The translations under genes were made by a program, and so were the position numbers. Shown piece by piece: positions 21,715-33,087 of a stretch of 64,000 bases of DNA; the stretch's first letter is position 1; every line of letters begins with the position of its first letter. The notes beneath the pieces were generated by a model. That model made no database searches. It had not been told where the DNA came from and saw only the letters and a list, made by a program, of their open reading frames with translations. Origin of the DNA: Aphrophora alni (taxonomy: Eukaryota; Arthropoda; Insecta; Hemiptera; Aphrophoridae); NCBI GenBank assembly GCA_963513935.1, contig OY740769.1, positions 72,619,712 through 72,683,711 of the forward strand, written 5' to 3'.

Positions 21715-21951
21715 TTGAAAGAACACCAGACGTTTTGGGAGAGAACAAAGGGTCAGTCTAAGAAGATGCTCAAAGTTCCGTTAAGACTTCAGACAGAGGA
21801 GACCCTTAGACTGAGCAGGACTTATCTCCGGAGAGAGCAACAGGATTCCTCACGGGTCACTGGATTTTTACTCGCCATCTACATAAAATGGAGTGACACA
21901 CACCAAAAATTTAAAATTTGGTACGACTATTGGCTGTACAGGTTATGTTGA
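21715..21951 (+). pseudogene. LINE RNase H C-terminal remnant
   Basis: The 78-codon + frame includes WERTKGQSKKMLKVPLRLQ and LRLSRTYLRR, resembling the segment just before the end of the LINE RNase H domain. A shifted frame then reads GFLTGHWIFTRHLHKM, matching the LTGH-x4-HLHKMG signature that follows in these elements. The frame change lies near 21840. The zinc-binding tail after the signature (C-x-x-C and H) is not preserved. It lies some 80 bp after the endonuclease remnant, so the whole reverse transcriptase domain has been deleted between them. Confidence 0.7.
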
Positions 21952-22429
21952 AAACACTTATAATTACCTACTGAAGGTAAATCAAAATGATAGATAATTT
22001 TTAATACTTTTTTAAGTTTCTCTGGTAACGAGAAAAAGTTAAATTTTATATACTTGATACGAGAAGCTTATATAAGAATGGCCCTTTACGATTTGAATTT
22101 GGTGACGATATCATTCTTGTAAAGATAACCACATCGTAAGATCACTTCAACCTATTTATCTTTGAATGCAACTATTTGTTCATTCTTTATTTGATTACAA
22201 CACTTTCCTCTGTAACAAACAACTCATTTTATTTTCACGTTTCCTATCTGTAGTTTATAAACCGCACTTGAGATGCTTCTAAAACATAATATTTGAAAAA
22301 AAATTGAACTTAAAACATCCTCCAAATTCAATTACTTAATATACAACATAAGTTATCGTAAAATAATACTAATTTTCACATGTTTCATCGAATCTCTACA
22401 AGAAGATTTATTTTCCTCGATATTTACAG
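21952..22429. other. AT-rich spacer before exon-like segment
   Basis: No gene is seen. The end of the stretch (TTTTCCTCGATATTTACAG, to 22429) is a good candidate 3' splice site for the segment that follows. Confidence 0.5.
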
Positions 22430-22699
22430 GAATTAAGAAGATCTGAATTAGTTGAGAAGTTCCAAGAGAGTGACTATGTACGATCGAGTGAGGAATGGTT
22501 GAATATTAATCCGGTAAATGATAAACTAATCATCTGTAGGAAAACTTGGATTATTGAAGTGGACAGAATGGAGTATGATTGTTTGGTTAAGCAAGTGTTC
22601 AAATAATATTACTGGAGAGATGCGAGTGGGAAGGCTGGCGATAAGATGGTCTTATTAGTCAAACTAGGAAGACAACAAGGCCGACGACTAATAAGCTAG
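22430..22699 (+). pseudogene. exon-like coding segment with one internal stop
   Basis: A credible splice acceptor ends at 22429. The frame from 22430 is open for 58 codons to TAA (22604-22606). It reads ELRRSELVEKFQESDYVRS and later KTWIIEVDRMEYDCLVKQ, with balanced, charged composition. After the TAA the same frame stays open for another 30 codons (RDASGKAGDKMVLLVKLG) to TAG at 22697. Either the TAA is the true terminus of a last exon, or the segment is a pseudogene with a nonsense change. A donor-like CCG|GTAAAT at about 22514 offers a third reading, an 84 bp internal exon. I do not recognise the protein. Confidence 0.4.
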
Positions 22700-25600
22700 A
22701 AACTCGATTAAGTGGACAAAATGCACAATTTTGTTGTATATTTTAAATTTAAATTAAAATCCTAATTATTTATACATAAAAATTGGCTAAAAACTCTCAG
22801 ATTTTTTAAACTTTTTGGCAAAAAAAATCTTATCTTCGTCGTTGCAAATGTCAACGCGTTTGTTCTACATCTCAGTGCACTTATCATGATTTGATCTAAC
22901 GTTACCGTGATGTTTAATATGTTTCTAAAATTAAAATTAGATAACAATAACAAGAAGGATAAAGATAGTGATTATTAGATGCATCTTTCAGAGGTATCTT
23001 GTTACCGACATTTTACATGAAAACTTTGTAAAGCCCAACGATTCTAGAAATAGAAGTAATTTGACTGCATTTATGGCTCATTGAAAAATCGTTATAATAC
23101 GTACTTCTCTTTTACAGCCTTTTCAGAAAAGTTGATTACATTAAAAACTGTTTTTACTATAGAGATCTGTTTTTATTAATACCAAGCTTAAGTTGGTAAA
23201 AGAAAAGCATAACATTAAAAAACAAAATTCAATCAAGTCAGCCTATGAGCTCCATGCCGAATATTTTAGATTAAACCTGCAGCAAATTTTTATTTTAAGT
23301 GAATTTAATGCGGCAATTCTCATTTTACTTACACGGAAATATACATTTTGAAATCCATTAGAAAAGTGTTTTATTTTTGCAATGATGTCTTTCTGTCTGT
23401 ATGTCATACGTACAGTATCCCAACCTAAACGGTTGTCCCAATTTGATTAAATTTTATATATGAGGATATTTTTGTTGGACGTTTATTTACTTGTTGTATA
23501 ACTCGAAATTTAACGGCACCTGCTATAAACAAAAACACAAAATACCAAATTGGCTCTAAAAGTTTTGATCAAATGGGTTTGGTGAACGTCTAGATTCACC
23601 AAAGAAGGATTGTAAATCTTGGACCAAACCGCTTAGGTATTACCCGTGAAAAATTTGTGTTACGCATTGTCTCAAAAAATGATGTTTCAAATAGGGTAGA
23701 ATATTTATATTTTATTCAAAACTACAATAGGGAGGGGGAAACTATGGGTGTACCAAACATTTGTATTGATAATGAAGTTTGTTATGTAACCAATTAAGCG
23801 TTTACATCGAACTTTATATATGGGCGGTATACTTGGTCCCAGTTATTTACTGTACGATTCTAATAAAACTTGTATTTATATTTATTAAGTTTCAGATTTA
23901 TGTTGACATCAATTTTTACGTAAGTAATTCTAGTCGTGAGCTGATCTAAGCAATATTTAAAATACAGTAAAAATGTTACGTTGGCTTAAATATAGTTGAG
24001 ATTGCTTAAAACGATACTGATAAAAATATCTACTTTACCTAGATTCATCAGGAAGTAATCAACTGAGCTGTGAAACAACTTATATGAAGACTGAATGTTT
24101 ACGAAACTGGTCAAGTAGTAGACTATTGAAGCTTTGAATTTTGGTTTCATGCAATTGTATTTACTTTCCAATTAGGAAAGCATTGTGATCGTATTAAATT
24201 TTCGATGGCTTGCAACATTGTATGCTTATTGGAACACATTTGTCATTTTCTGTCTGGGTATTTTTGTCACCATTGTTTGTATGATGAACAGATAGTACAA
24301 ATGAGGAGTCATGTAGAAGTTTTAAACTTTAATGTGGGGTGGATGTCTCTTAGAATTATCAGATTTTGGAATATATATCGTATTGGTTGTGGTGACAATG
24401 ATTATTATTATTATTTATAGAATACATAGTCTGAATGAAAAAATTGTGCAGTTTGATGAGGTAGAGGCGTAAACAGAAATTTATTAGATATTGGTCAAAT
24501 TAGCCTAAGTGGTGAATCAGTTCCAAAATTTATGAACATATTAAATTATGGTCCGATTTGATGAAGTTTGAATTTCACATTGATTTGTAACTACAATCTC
24601 AAAATTATCAGATCTTTATGTTTGACTTATTTTGATGAAATTTATAATAACTATGTTTTGTAATGGGAGTTATGAATTTAACTTATTATAATTATATTTT
24701 TTACGCAAGTACGGTAATGGAAAGTCATTTTGTGGCCACATCAACTATTACTAATAAGTACACCAAGGTCCTTGTACGCTAACAATACCATTAGGTGGCA
24801 ATTTTATTAAAAATGTGATGTTAACTCAGCTTGTCCAATCATTCTTTCTTTACCTCTACACTCATCTGAAGGGAAAACTCCAACAAACACACATCATTTT
24901 ATAAAATATCATCACTTTAATTAAACCTACAAGTTTACTCAGCAGTTACACAATATATTATTTTATACAACTATCCTATGTCGAATACTTATATACGGAG
25001 CTTCAGTTTGCTGCCCATTGCTAATAAACTCAAGTAAATCAAAACTAGAATTATTCTAATCTACAATACTTCGCTGCATTTCAAACAGTCCTTTCAAATA
25101 AGAAATTCTCTGGAGATCCCCACAATCACTGAATTTGTTCGGCCTATCAAACGTTTTTGGAAGGGAGCTTTATCTAAATCTACTCACATCAGGAAATTGA
25201 CACCTACAACTAGTCCTTTGCATCATCAATGATCGCTACGATACCTTCAATACTCATAAAATTTATAAACCCTCTTCTATATACAACATCTTCTCTTAAA
25301 TATGTTCCAAAATTCATTACTAACAATCAGTACAAAAGACCCTTACTAGTCCACATCAAATTATACAGTCCTTGTTCATATTATTAAACGCAACCAGTGT
25401 TTTGTTATAATAATATCATACGTTTACTTTAACTAACAAAACTCCAGAATTTTAAAAATTTGTTTAATGATTTTTGAGAAAACCTAAACATACATTTTTT
25501 AAAATCACTTTTCTGGACACAGAAGGACATAAAAAGGATATAATAAACGAACTTTAGGGAATGAATACAATTAATTTTCCTGCATATGGGTAAAGAAGTA

Positions 25601-25762
25601 AAAATGATTTAAAATCAGTTAATACGTAATTATTAAGAGCGAGAAATTCTTGTACGATATCAATCTTTCTCTTGGGTTTTGTTCTTGCAAATGTTTTTTT
25701 TTTAAAGACGAATAAAGAATAATTTGCATTCCTTATTTAATTTTGTTATCCGATTCTTCACA
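22700..25762. other. AT-rich spacer, no gene seen
   Basis: Three kilobases of AT-rich sequence with no supported gene. A copy of a short recurrent motif related to AAACGGTTGTCCCAATTTGA lies near 23426-23446 on the reverse strand (see findings). The frame at 24205-24420 has no recognised domain. Confidence 0.5.
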
Positions 25763-25892
25763 AAAGTATGGGAGAAGCGGAAGTCATGATGCTGACGCAT
25801 GCGCTGTAATCATCGGAATGTGCTATGGACTACCTCAGGGTTACGTCACGAGTCCAATCCTGCTGACTGTATTATGGATGACACACTAACAA
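25763..25892 (+). pseudogene. reverse transcriptase scrap (GLPQG...SP motif)
   Basis: The + frame reads DADACAVIIGMCYGLPQGYV then TSPILLTVLWMTH before a TAA. The pattern G-(L/V)-PQG-x-V-x-SP-x-L is the highly conserved reverse transcriptase motif of non-LTR elements. Only about 43 codons remain and neither the YADD motif nor flanking domains are found nearby. The DNA is GC-richer than its surroundings, as expected for imported coding sequence. The fragment is too short to assign to a clade. Confidence 0.6.
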
Positions 25893-26066
25893 TCCTGCTC
25901 TCCTAGACAATTTGTAAAAGTTCAGCTGAATATTTACAAAAACTGCCTGTTAACAACAAAAAAAACGGAAGCCGAGGCAAAATATGCAAAACTATTTGCT
26001 TTTACAGTATATGACATGCATTTAGTTTTGTTCACAACCAATCGATCAAATATTTCGTATCCTGTA

Positions 26067-26490
26067 TGGAAAAATATTTTTTCGTCATACTGCTTCAAAA
26101 ACAGCTGTTTTCAATACATGCATTGAGATGCTAAAGTTGTTCTTTTTAGTCGTAGGACCTAAAAACATCAGCTGAGGTCGAGGTCATCAGGTGTTACTTC
26201 GTTTATACAAATTAATTAACGATTGTAAAGCATCTATAAAAACAACCGATACTTTCGATTGTAAATAACAGTTAAAACAGCTGTTACCATCGATTTAAAG
26301 GTTAATAGGTTATAAAAATTTAGTTTTTGTGAAATTGTTTTCTTATATTATTTGCAGTATAACGAAAAATATAATTCATCACTTGGACCAAATGAAGCTT
26401 TTCGATTCTCGATCATTTTCCGGCCTCGGCTGTTAAACTTGAGCTTGTATTTAAAAGCTTCACTTTTGGTGCTTGTGATGAAATATACCA
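26067..26490 (+). repeat. 550 bp dispersed repeat with palindromic 3' end, copy 2 (5' truncated)
   Basis: The copy begins inside the family at the block before CAAAAACAGCTGTTTTCAAT and runs to GATGAAATATACC. The 3' palindrome is retained at about 26368-26486 (ATTCATCACTTGGACCAAAT paired with AGCTTCACTTTTGGTGC...GTGATGAAATATA) and carries an extra GC-rich insert in its centre. About 130 bp of the 5' end is missing compared with copies 1 and 3. Confidence 0.75.
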
Positions 26491-27278
26491 ATTTATGTAT
26501 TTTATAATTTTAAAATACTAACTATTTAGTTATTAAGAAAGTCAATGTTATGCAAAGCAAAAACATATACGATACCAATAATGAGAAGATGCAATACAAG
26601 AAAAGTATGTAACTAGTCGGAAACGTTTGTCGAAAAAATATTGAGAAGGAGGGATTTTAGGAAAAAAATAATATTAACATAAGTTTTACGTCAGAAAGAA
26701 ATGTTTCAAGTGTTGGATAACATTTTAAACTAACTTTCATGTTGAAAATAGAGTTATTTTAATATATTAACCTACGCACAAGTTATTCATTCAAAAAGTT
26801 ACCTAAATATTGTAGAAATTAAGAAAACAGTATTTATTTATATTTTTGGAAGCAGTTTCAAATTTACAAGGGGTAACTTGAAAAAATACAAAATGATGCA
26901 ACCAATTGAAGTGAGGTGGAAAGGGGACTAAAAATTTTCAAATGAAAAGTGGGTCATTTTAAATATTATTCAAGAAAAAACATTGGCGAACAAAAAATTC
27001 TTTCATTGCCTTATCCAAGATTCTGGCTTGTAGTCAAATAGGAATACAGTACTTATGAACTTGGTCTATTGCCACCTAGAATTGAGGATTCAGAGCTAAA
27101 ACATTTTGTGCCAATAACTTGAAATTAGTAGTCTATTTCTCAATAAACCTTTTTCGCTCCCTCCCAACAGTCATGAAAATGTAAAAAGCAAAAAGTTTAA
27201 GAAGAAAGGGTTTAACTCAAAGAAAGTGCTTTTAAAACAAAATTATGAATGTTCAATACGAAGATGAGACTATTTTTT
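26491..27278. other. AT-rich spacer, no gene seen
   Basis: Only AT-rich sequence with A runs is visible. No repeat copy or frame of note. Confidence 0.5.
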
Positions 27279-27590
27279 GTCTGATTTACATCAAATGTTG
27301 TGTATACATTGTATTTTGCCTCAAAAAAATATTGTTAAGTAAAAAAAAATTATAAAACATCAGAATTCTATGAAATTTACAGATTTTTCTGTCTAGCTAT
27401 TACAATTATTGTCAGATTTTTACCAAATTTGGCGTATACATGTATTTTGGTTTAAACAATATTGTTAAATATCAACATCATAAAAATCAGAATTCTAGTT
27501 GGTGTTGAAGATTTTTCAGGTTATCTGTCGCAATTTTCATCCGATATTTCATAAATTTGATACAATATGTATATTTTTTAATAACTCGAA
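27279..27590 (+). repeat. degenerate ~130 bp tandem repeat, about 2.5 units
   Basis: Related blocks begin near 27279 (GTCTGATTTACATCAAATGT), 27411 (GTCAGATTTTTACCAAATTT) and 27537 (TCATCCGATATTTCATAAAT). Each continues GTATACAT...GTATTTTG and, in the first two, AATATTGTTAA and ATCAGAATTCTA. The units are strongly diverged. The 119-codon frame starting at 27499 begins inside the last unit and is probably not a gene. Confidence 0.6.
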
Positions 27591-28403
27591 ATATAGAAGA
27601 AAAAAAAATCTGTTGCCAAAACAAATAGAAATAGGTTTTTACTCATGTCTGAATAAACAAACTGATCAAATAACGAAAATGAAGGATTTGATTCTCTCTG
27701 TTAAAATTTCATTAGAATATTGTTCACCTGAAACAATTCTCTTCGAAAGAGGCAAAAAAACATTGTTGACCGTGAAGCTCTGCGGCGTTATCAGTTGCTT
27801 ATTTCTTATCAGTACACTTAAAAAAAATCAGCTGATAAGTAATGTACATGTCGTTTAATGAACACTCTTGCCAACATTTTTTTGTAATATTAGAACAGAT
27901 AAATACATTGTTTCCGTTTGAATATTAAGAGAAGGTGTAAATAGATTTCAACTTGAAAAGTAACAATTATAATTTGATTTCTTCTTCTGATCACGGTTAC
28001 AAATAGGCCTATTATAGGTAGGTTTTAATATATTTATAGACTTGTATAAGTTTTAATGTACGCAACTGATAAATATAGACACCCGCAATCGTACTTATTA
28101 TATAAATTTGAAAAACCGATGTAACAAGTGGGAATTTGTTCACAAAGATTCAAATTGTCACTTATAGAAAACAAACATTATAGAGATATGTACACAGGGA
28201 AAGTACGAAAAAACTTGTTTGTAACTAGGGGGTTTGAAAACGATCAATACATGCATACGTATGTCTAAAACTAAAAATAAAGTCTACAGAAATAAGGTCA
28301 TAAGTGGTTGCACGTGATTTTCTTGCTATAATCCCTGTGATAGTAGAATAACATTATTAACGTTTGTATTGTACGAAGCTGATATTGTCAACACAAGTAA
28401 AGT
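27591..28403. other. AT-rich spacer, no firm gene
   Basis: The frame at 27499-27858 (119 codons) ends here. It is dominated by Ile, Lys, Leu and Phe as expected from AT-rich DNA, has no recognised domain, and its length is not exceptional. Nothing else is seen. Confidence 0.45.
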
Positions 28404-28500
28404 AAAATCTCCTGAGGGAATCTCGATGGAACTAGCTGGATCTACACCTTTTTTACGTAGTCTTGGGTTAGATCCCTCTATAGTCTCTCTTATTTTTAAC
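28404..28500 (+). repeat. dispersed ~200 bp family, copy E (partial)
   Basis: Carries the blocks CTAGCTGGATCTACACC and GTAGTCTTGGGTTAGATCCC and then diverges within the CT-rich middle. The 3' half is missing. The preceding GATATTGTCAACACAAGTAA may be the worn 5' part, as copy B has a similar TTGACAATACC. Confidence 0.65.
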
Positions 28501-30805
28501 TTTTGTATAAGAAAAACGAGGCATAGAAAGAAAGAAATGGGGAGGGGAAAACATAATAATGCACGTAACTTTGAACTTCTAATATATGAGTTTCATCAAA
28601 AACTACCGATTAATTCCAGTTTTGTATTATTATTTAAAATGCTTATCAATTAAAAATCTATAATGATAATTTTATAATTTATTATTAATGTAACTTAATT
28701 TGACATCTACCTCGTATCAAAAGTCAACATTTACTTCATCCTTAATAAGCTGAAAACATTGATATTGGGGTTCTTTGAGGACAATCATTTTCAACTTTTC
28801 TTAATATGTTTCATCCAATTTGATCTAAATTGTAATCATATCATGGGACAACTACACCACGGACAGACAGACAGACAGGCAGGCAGGCAGGCATCACTCT
28901 GAACCTTAAAACGTTCAGAACAGTCTATATGTACACACTATCACAATTCCTTGCTACATAGTTGGAAAAAAGCAAGTTCATATCTTACATTAATATTTTT
29001 GATTTAATATATATATGTATGGTATTAAATAGAGATTTCCATTGGAGCCCTTCTGCCTAAAAGTAGGCAAGATGTTTATTAGAAACAACTGTCTAGTGAC
29101 AAATAGTGGGTTACAGTTAGAAAATTATGCTTCTAAATATAAAGCACAGTATATGAAAAATAACAGATTTGGAGAGAGCTTGGACAGAACATTTATTGGA
29201 AAATTATCATTTTTATATACATTTTCGCTCATACGAAAAATAATGACAAGACCTTATGAAACCATGTCCTATATAAAATACCTAATATTATTGATATTAT
29301 ATTGTACATACAACACATTTTTGAATTTCTTGTTTAGCATTTTCATAATGTTACTATTGCAACAACTTCTATACAATAAAAACAATAATGTGGGAAAGAT
29401 AAACCCGACTGATTTGATTGTAAACTAATTGTTAGTTTGTTGTATTTTTTTTAAACTACGGGCGTTATAGATATGGGATCTAGAGAAATCCTTCCGGGAG
29501 AATACGTAAGAACTTTTGAAGTGAAAGAACTATAACGTTTTTGCATTTTCGCCATTTTTTTTTTTTTTTTTTTTTTTTTTATAAAAAGTTTTATAAATAA
29601 ATACAATATCTTTGTAAAAAAAAGGATGCCTGATCACAACAAATGGCATTCCAATGGACACACTTTTTTTTAATGCGTGGATTTTTTTATGACCGATCGA
29701 ATACGATCAATTTTTTTTGACGAAGATATTTGCAAATCTTCTTTTTCTATATAAAAGGCATACATTTCAAAACGTTATATTTTCACTCCAAATCTGGACA
29801 ACTCTAGGTTTTCCGTACTACTGATGATATTTAAAGTTATTCGCATAATTTATTCAGTTACCGATTAATTTATATTTCTAAACATTTTGAGCCCCCATGC
29901 CAGACTATTTGGAACTTCCTCATAGAAATCTATGGGACTAGGGAATATACTCTAACCCATAAGAGTAATTTGTCACTATGTTTAGCTTAATGTATATAGG
30001 ATTGTATAACTGCTTTAGGTTTAGCTGGCAGTGTACACTTTAGGCTGCGCTATTAGCCTATATGTACGACAACTCTATTTTTTTCATTATGGCTATTGAA
30101 GTTTTCAACTATTTTTCTTTTTGTTGTTGTTATAATTAATTCTTATATTTTGTACTCTCATACAGACAACACTGAAATTGACCTAAAGTAATCACGGGGG
30201 GGGGGGGGTACAAGTAAAATTAATTTTTCACAATTTACTTTGCGGTCTAGTTGGTTGAAATAATTCTCTACTTGACTGAGCTTCTTTCCAATTCTCCTCT
30301 TGAAACTCCTTCATACATTACTTTATGAAAGAGATCTGATTACAAACTAAAGAAATACTTTGAATTCTAGGAAATCTGCGCATCTCTTCATTTCTACCTA
30401 CAGTGTTGATAGAAGAATAATTAGTAATAACAGATTACAGTTATAATAGAAAGCTTCAGCATTATTTCAGTAATTATTTGATTCCTAGAGCAAGGATTAT
30501 TTTAAAATTAAAATAATACGAATGTTTAAGTCTTGAGTGGGCACAAATTATCCAATTCAGTTCATGTAATATTTTATTAATATACACATTTTTACGGATA
30601 TTTTAGGATATTTATTATTTTTTTCTCTGCAATTTTACATCACATTTCTTTTCTTCGGGGAAGAAGCGACGCCCATTTGTAACTGACCATTGAAATGGTT
30701 GAAATTCTGTAGTTCCTCTCGTAAAAGCTCACAATTCTCTTTCGAAGAAAGAAAGATAACAAATTATACAAAAGCCGATAGAAATATATCTTATACAAGA
30801 ATTAC
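28501..30805. other. AT-rich spacer with simple repeats
   Basis: It contains a (GACA)n/(GGCA)n tract at 28862-28893, a T run at 29555-29580 and a G run at about 30196-30208. The 128-codon frame at 29042-29428 begins at TTG, is AT-driven with a hydrophobic C-terminus, and is within chance length. No gene is supported. Confidence 0.5.
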
Positions 30806-30957
30806 AGAGGCGGCAGAGTGCGTGGTTCGGACTAGTACCACTAAAGAGTAGGCAGTTTCGAACCCGTTTGACGACGTTGCTGTTTTTCGTGTGCACCCTG
30901 TCTTTATTTACCTATCACCCATAAAGACGTTAAGCAAAAAACAAAACAAAAAATACT
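30806..30957 (+). repeat. tRNA-derived SINE-like element
   Basis: GGCAGAGTGCGTGG (about 30812-30825) resembles a pol III A box, and AGTTTCGAACCCG (about 30856-30868) matches a B box / T-loop. Their spacing fits a tRNA-like head. A short body follows (CACCCTG...ATCACCCATAAAGACGTTAAG), and the unit ends in an A-rich tail AAAAAACAAAACAAAAAA. This layout is that of tRNA-derived SINEs. The head does not fold into a proper tRNA, so it is not called a tRNA gene. No convincing target duplication is seen. Confidence 0.5.
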
Positions 30958-33054
30958 ATCGCGGTCATTTTTTAATTTTAATTATAGTCCAAGTTACACA
31001 TAAACTAGTGATTAGCGTCAAACAAAACATGGGGTAGTTAAGACTGATAAAGATTGGTTCATAATACAAATTTTGATAATATATAACTTGTTACTTAGAA
31101 ATATCAATTTTGATTTACGTTTCACCAAAACTCGTGTAAAACTAACATTCATCGAAGTAAGTTTAATAATCAAGAAAGTTGAATTTCATGGCACCGCCAT
31201 TAAATTTTTAAGAGGTGAACTTTTTACATTTTGTAATTCTAAACAAAAACAAGTACATAAAAAAAACTAAATTTATTAACAAAATAAAAAAGTCAAAATT
31301 AAAAAAAATCAGACTTCGTGTTGGAAACTATTCTACTTGAGAAAGAGAATATGGAAAATCCCATGAACATAGTTTTAGCCGACTAATAAAATTCATACTG
31401 TAATTCTCAAACTATAATACAATCTTTGGAGATTCTAACACAAGCTCGATATTCATGGACTACAATTTTCTGAAATGAGCGTAGCTAGTTTTACATATAC
31501 ACACTTACGAGGCTCATTCAGGTATGTTTCTGATTCAAGATTAGTAATTTTTTCATGACTACAGCAACCGATTAGTTTGGAGAATCAACCGTCTGGACTA
31601 CGATAAGATATTTTCATCACTACTACGCTTATTATTTTATTATACTAATCACGATGATGTTTGTCCATCTCGGGAGAAATTGTTTCCAACTTGTGAAGGA
31701 ATGTGTTACAAAACTCGAAACTAGACAGACATAAAAGCATAGATAAAAACTGCTAGCCTTTATATTTTTGATTTACAAAATTGACTGTATATTAACTTTT
31801 AATTTACTATTTGTTTGTTTATTTATTTATTTTTTACAAAGGTGCTGTGTGAGGCAATGTACATGTAATATTTGTTTTAAAAAAAATTATGAGAAATGTG
31901 TCACTAGAACAGAAAATCTGTATAAAATGTCAGCTATGATTTTTCCACCTAGACAACATGTTAAAATTATTTGAAAAAACTAATGTTTTAGCAACAACAA
32001 AAATAATAATAATAGAAATGCAAAATAGGATAATTTGAACTCGTCAAACATGTTCGGGGGACCACAAAAACGTATGATCACACACAATGTAATATCTGTA
32101 TTTCCAATATTTAGAACATACACATCCAAATAAGAGGAATTTATTGTAGGTTTTCTATTTGTAAAGGAAAACAAGAGAAACAGATCAAATGACTAAAACA
32201 AGGAAATGAAACATTAAAACTTCCCTTGAGTTGTGCACAGTCAAACAATTCCGCCTCCGAGGTTCCAAGAATCAACAGTTTACAAGTTTCCTTGTTTATT
32301 ACAAACAATCATTGTAAAGAGACAAGTTTCTTTTTCTTATAGTAATTACACACATCTTCAAAGACACGAGTTTCATGTTGCGTGGATCTTGTTCAAACTT
32401 TGGTTATTTAATTTTACCTGAACCAAATTTATAAGCGTTCAAAAGTAGTGGTCTCAGGGCTTTTAGACTTGCATTCATAAGAGTTCCTTAGTATTTCCTT
32501 TGTTTAAGGTCTCCTTTGCTTCCTTAGATCTTCCTCAACGATTTTTTATTTTAAGTATTTCCTATATTAAGACAGAGATTTTGGTAAAGATCTCCTTAAC
32601 GATTTAACCTGTTACCCTTCCTTAAAGCTAAGGCTGGTCAAGAGGTACCTAAAACATCTTTTAACCAATGCTGTTTGTTATTAAATATTGTAAATGATGA
32701 AACATCAAGTAGATTTTTTTAGAATCCCTTATGCATGTAAATGAGGTGTCATCACTAGTAACGAAAGATACATAAGGCATGCTGAAAAGACATTTGATTT
32801 TGAAGATCAAATGTGTAAAAGGTTTTAGGTTAATAAATATTTCGATATCATATTTTCACGTTATTGTATGCTGCCGTTAATTTCGATAAAATGTCGAAAA
32901 TAAAATAAACAAATGTTTCAAAATTCCATGATACTGTATAAATGTAACAGAAAAATGAGATATAGAAAATATTAAATAATATTGAGTGAGAAAAACGAAA
33001 TTACTGAAATTAGAACATTCTTGTTGTATGGTACAAAATTACAGCAATCTTACC

Positions 33055-33087
<33 letters not shown>

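Noticed and set aside
27499..27858. 119-codon frame
   Set aside because: It starts inside a degenerate tandem repeat, has an AT-driven composition, has no domain and is of chance length.
28862..28893. GACA/GGCA tract as a regulatory array
   Set aside because: A plain tetranucleotide microsatellite of about eight units.
29042..29428. 128-codon frame with hydrophobic tail
   Set aside because: It starts at TTG and is AT-driven. With two-thirds A+T and both strands of 64 kb, about one frame of this length is expected by chance.
30806..30872. tRNA gene
   Set aside because: A- and B-box-like motifs are present but acceptor and D arms do not pair, and an A-rich tail follows. Better read as a SINE-like unit.
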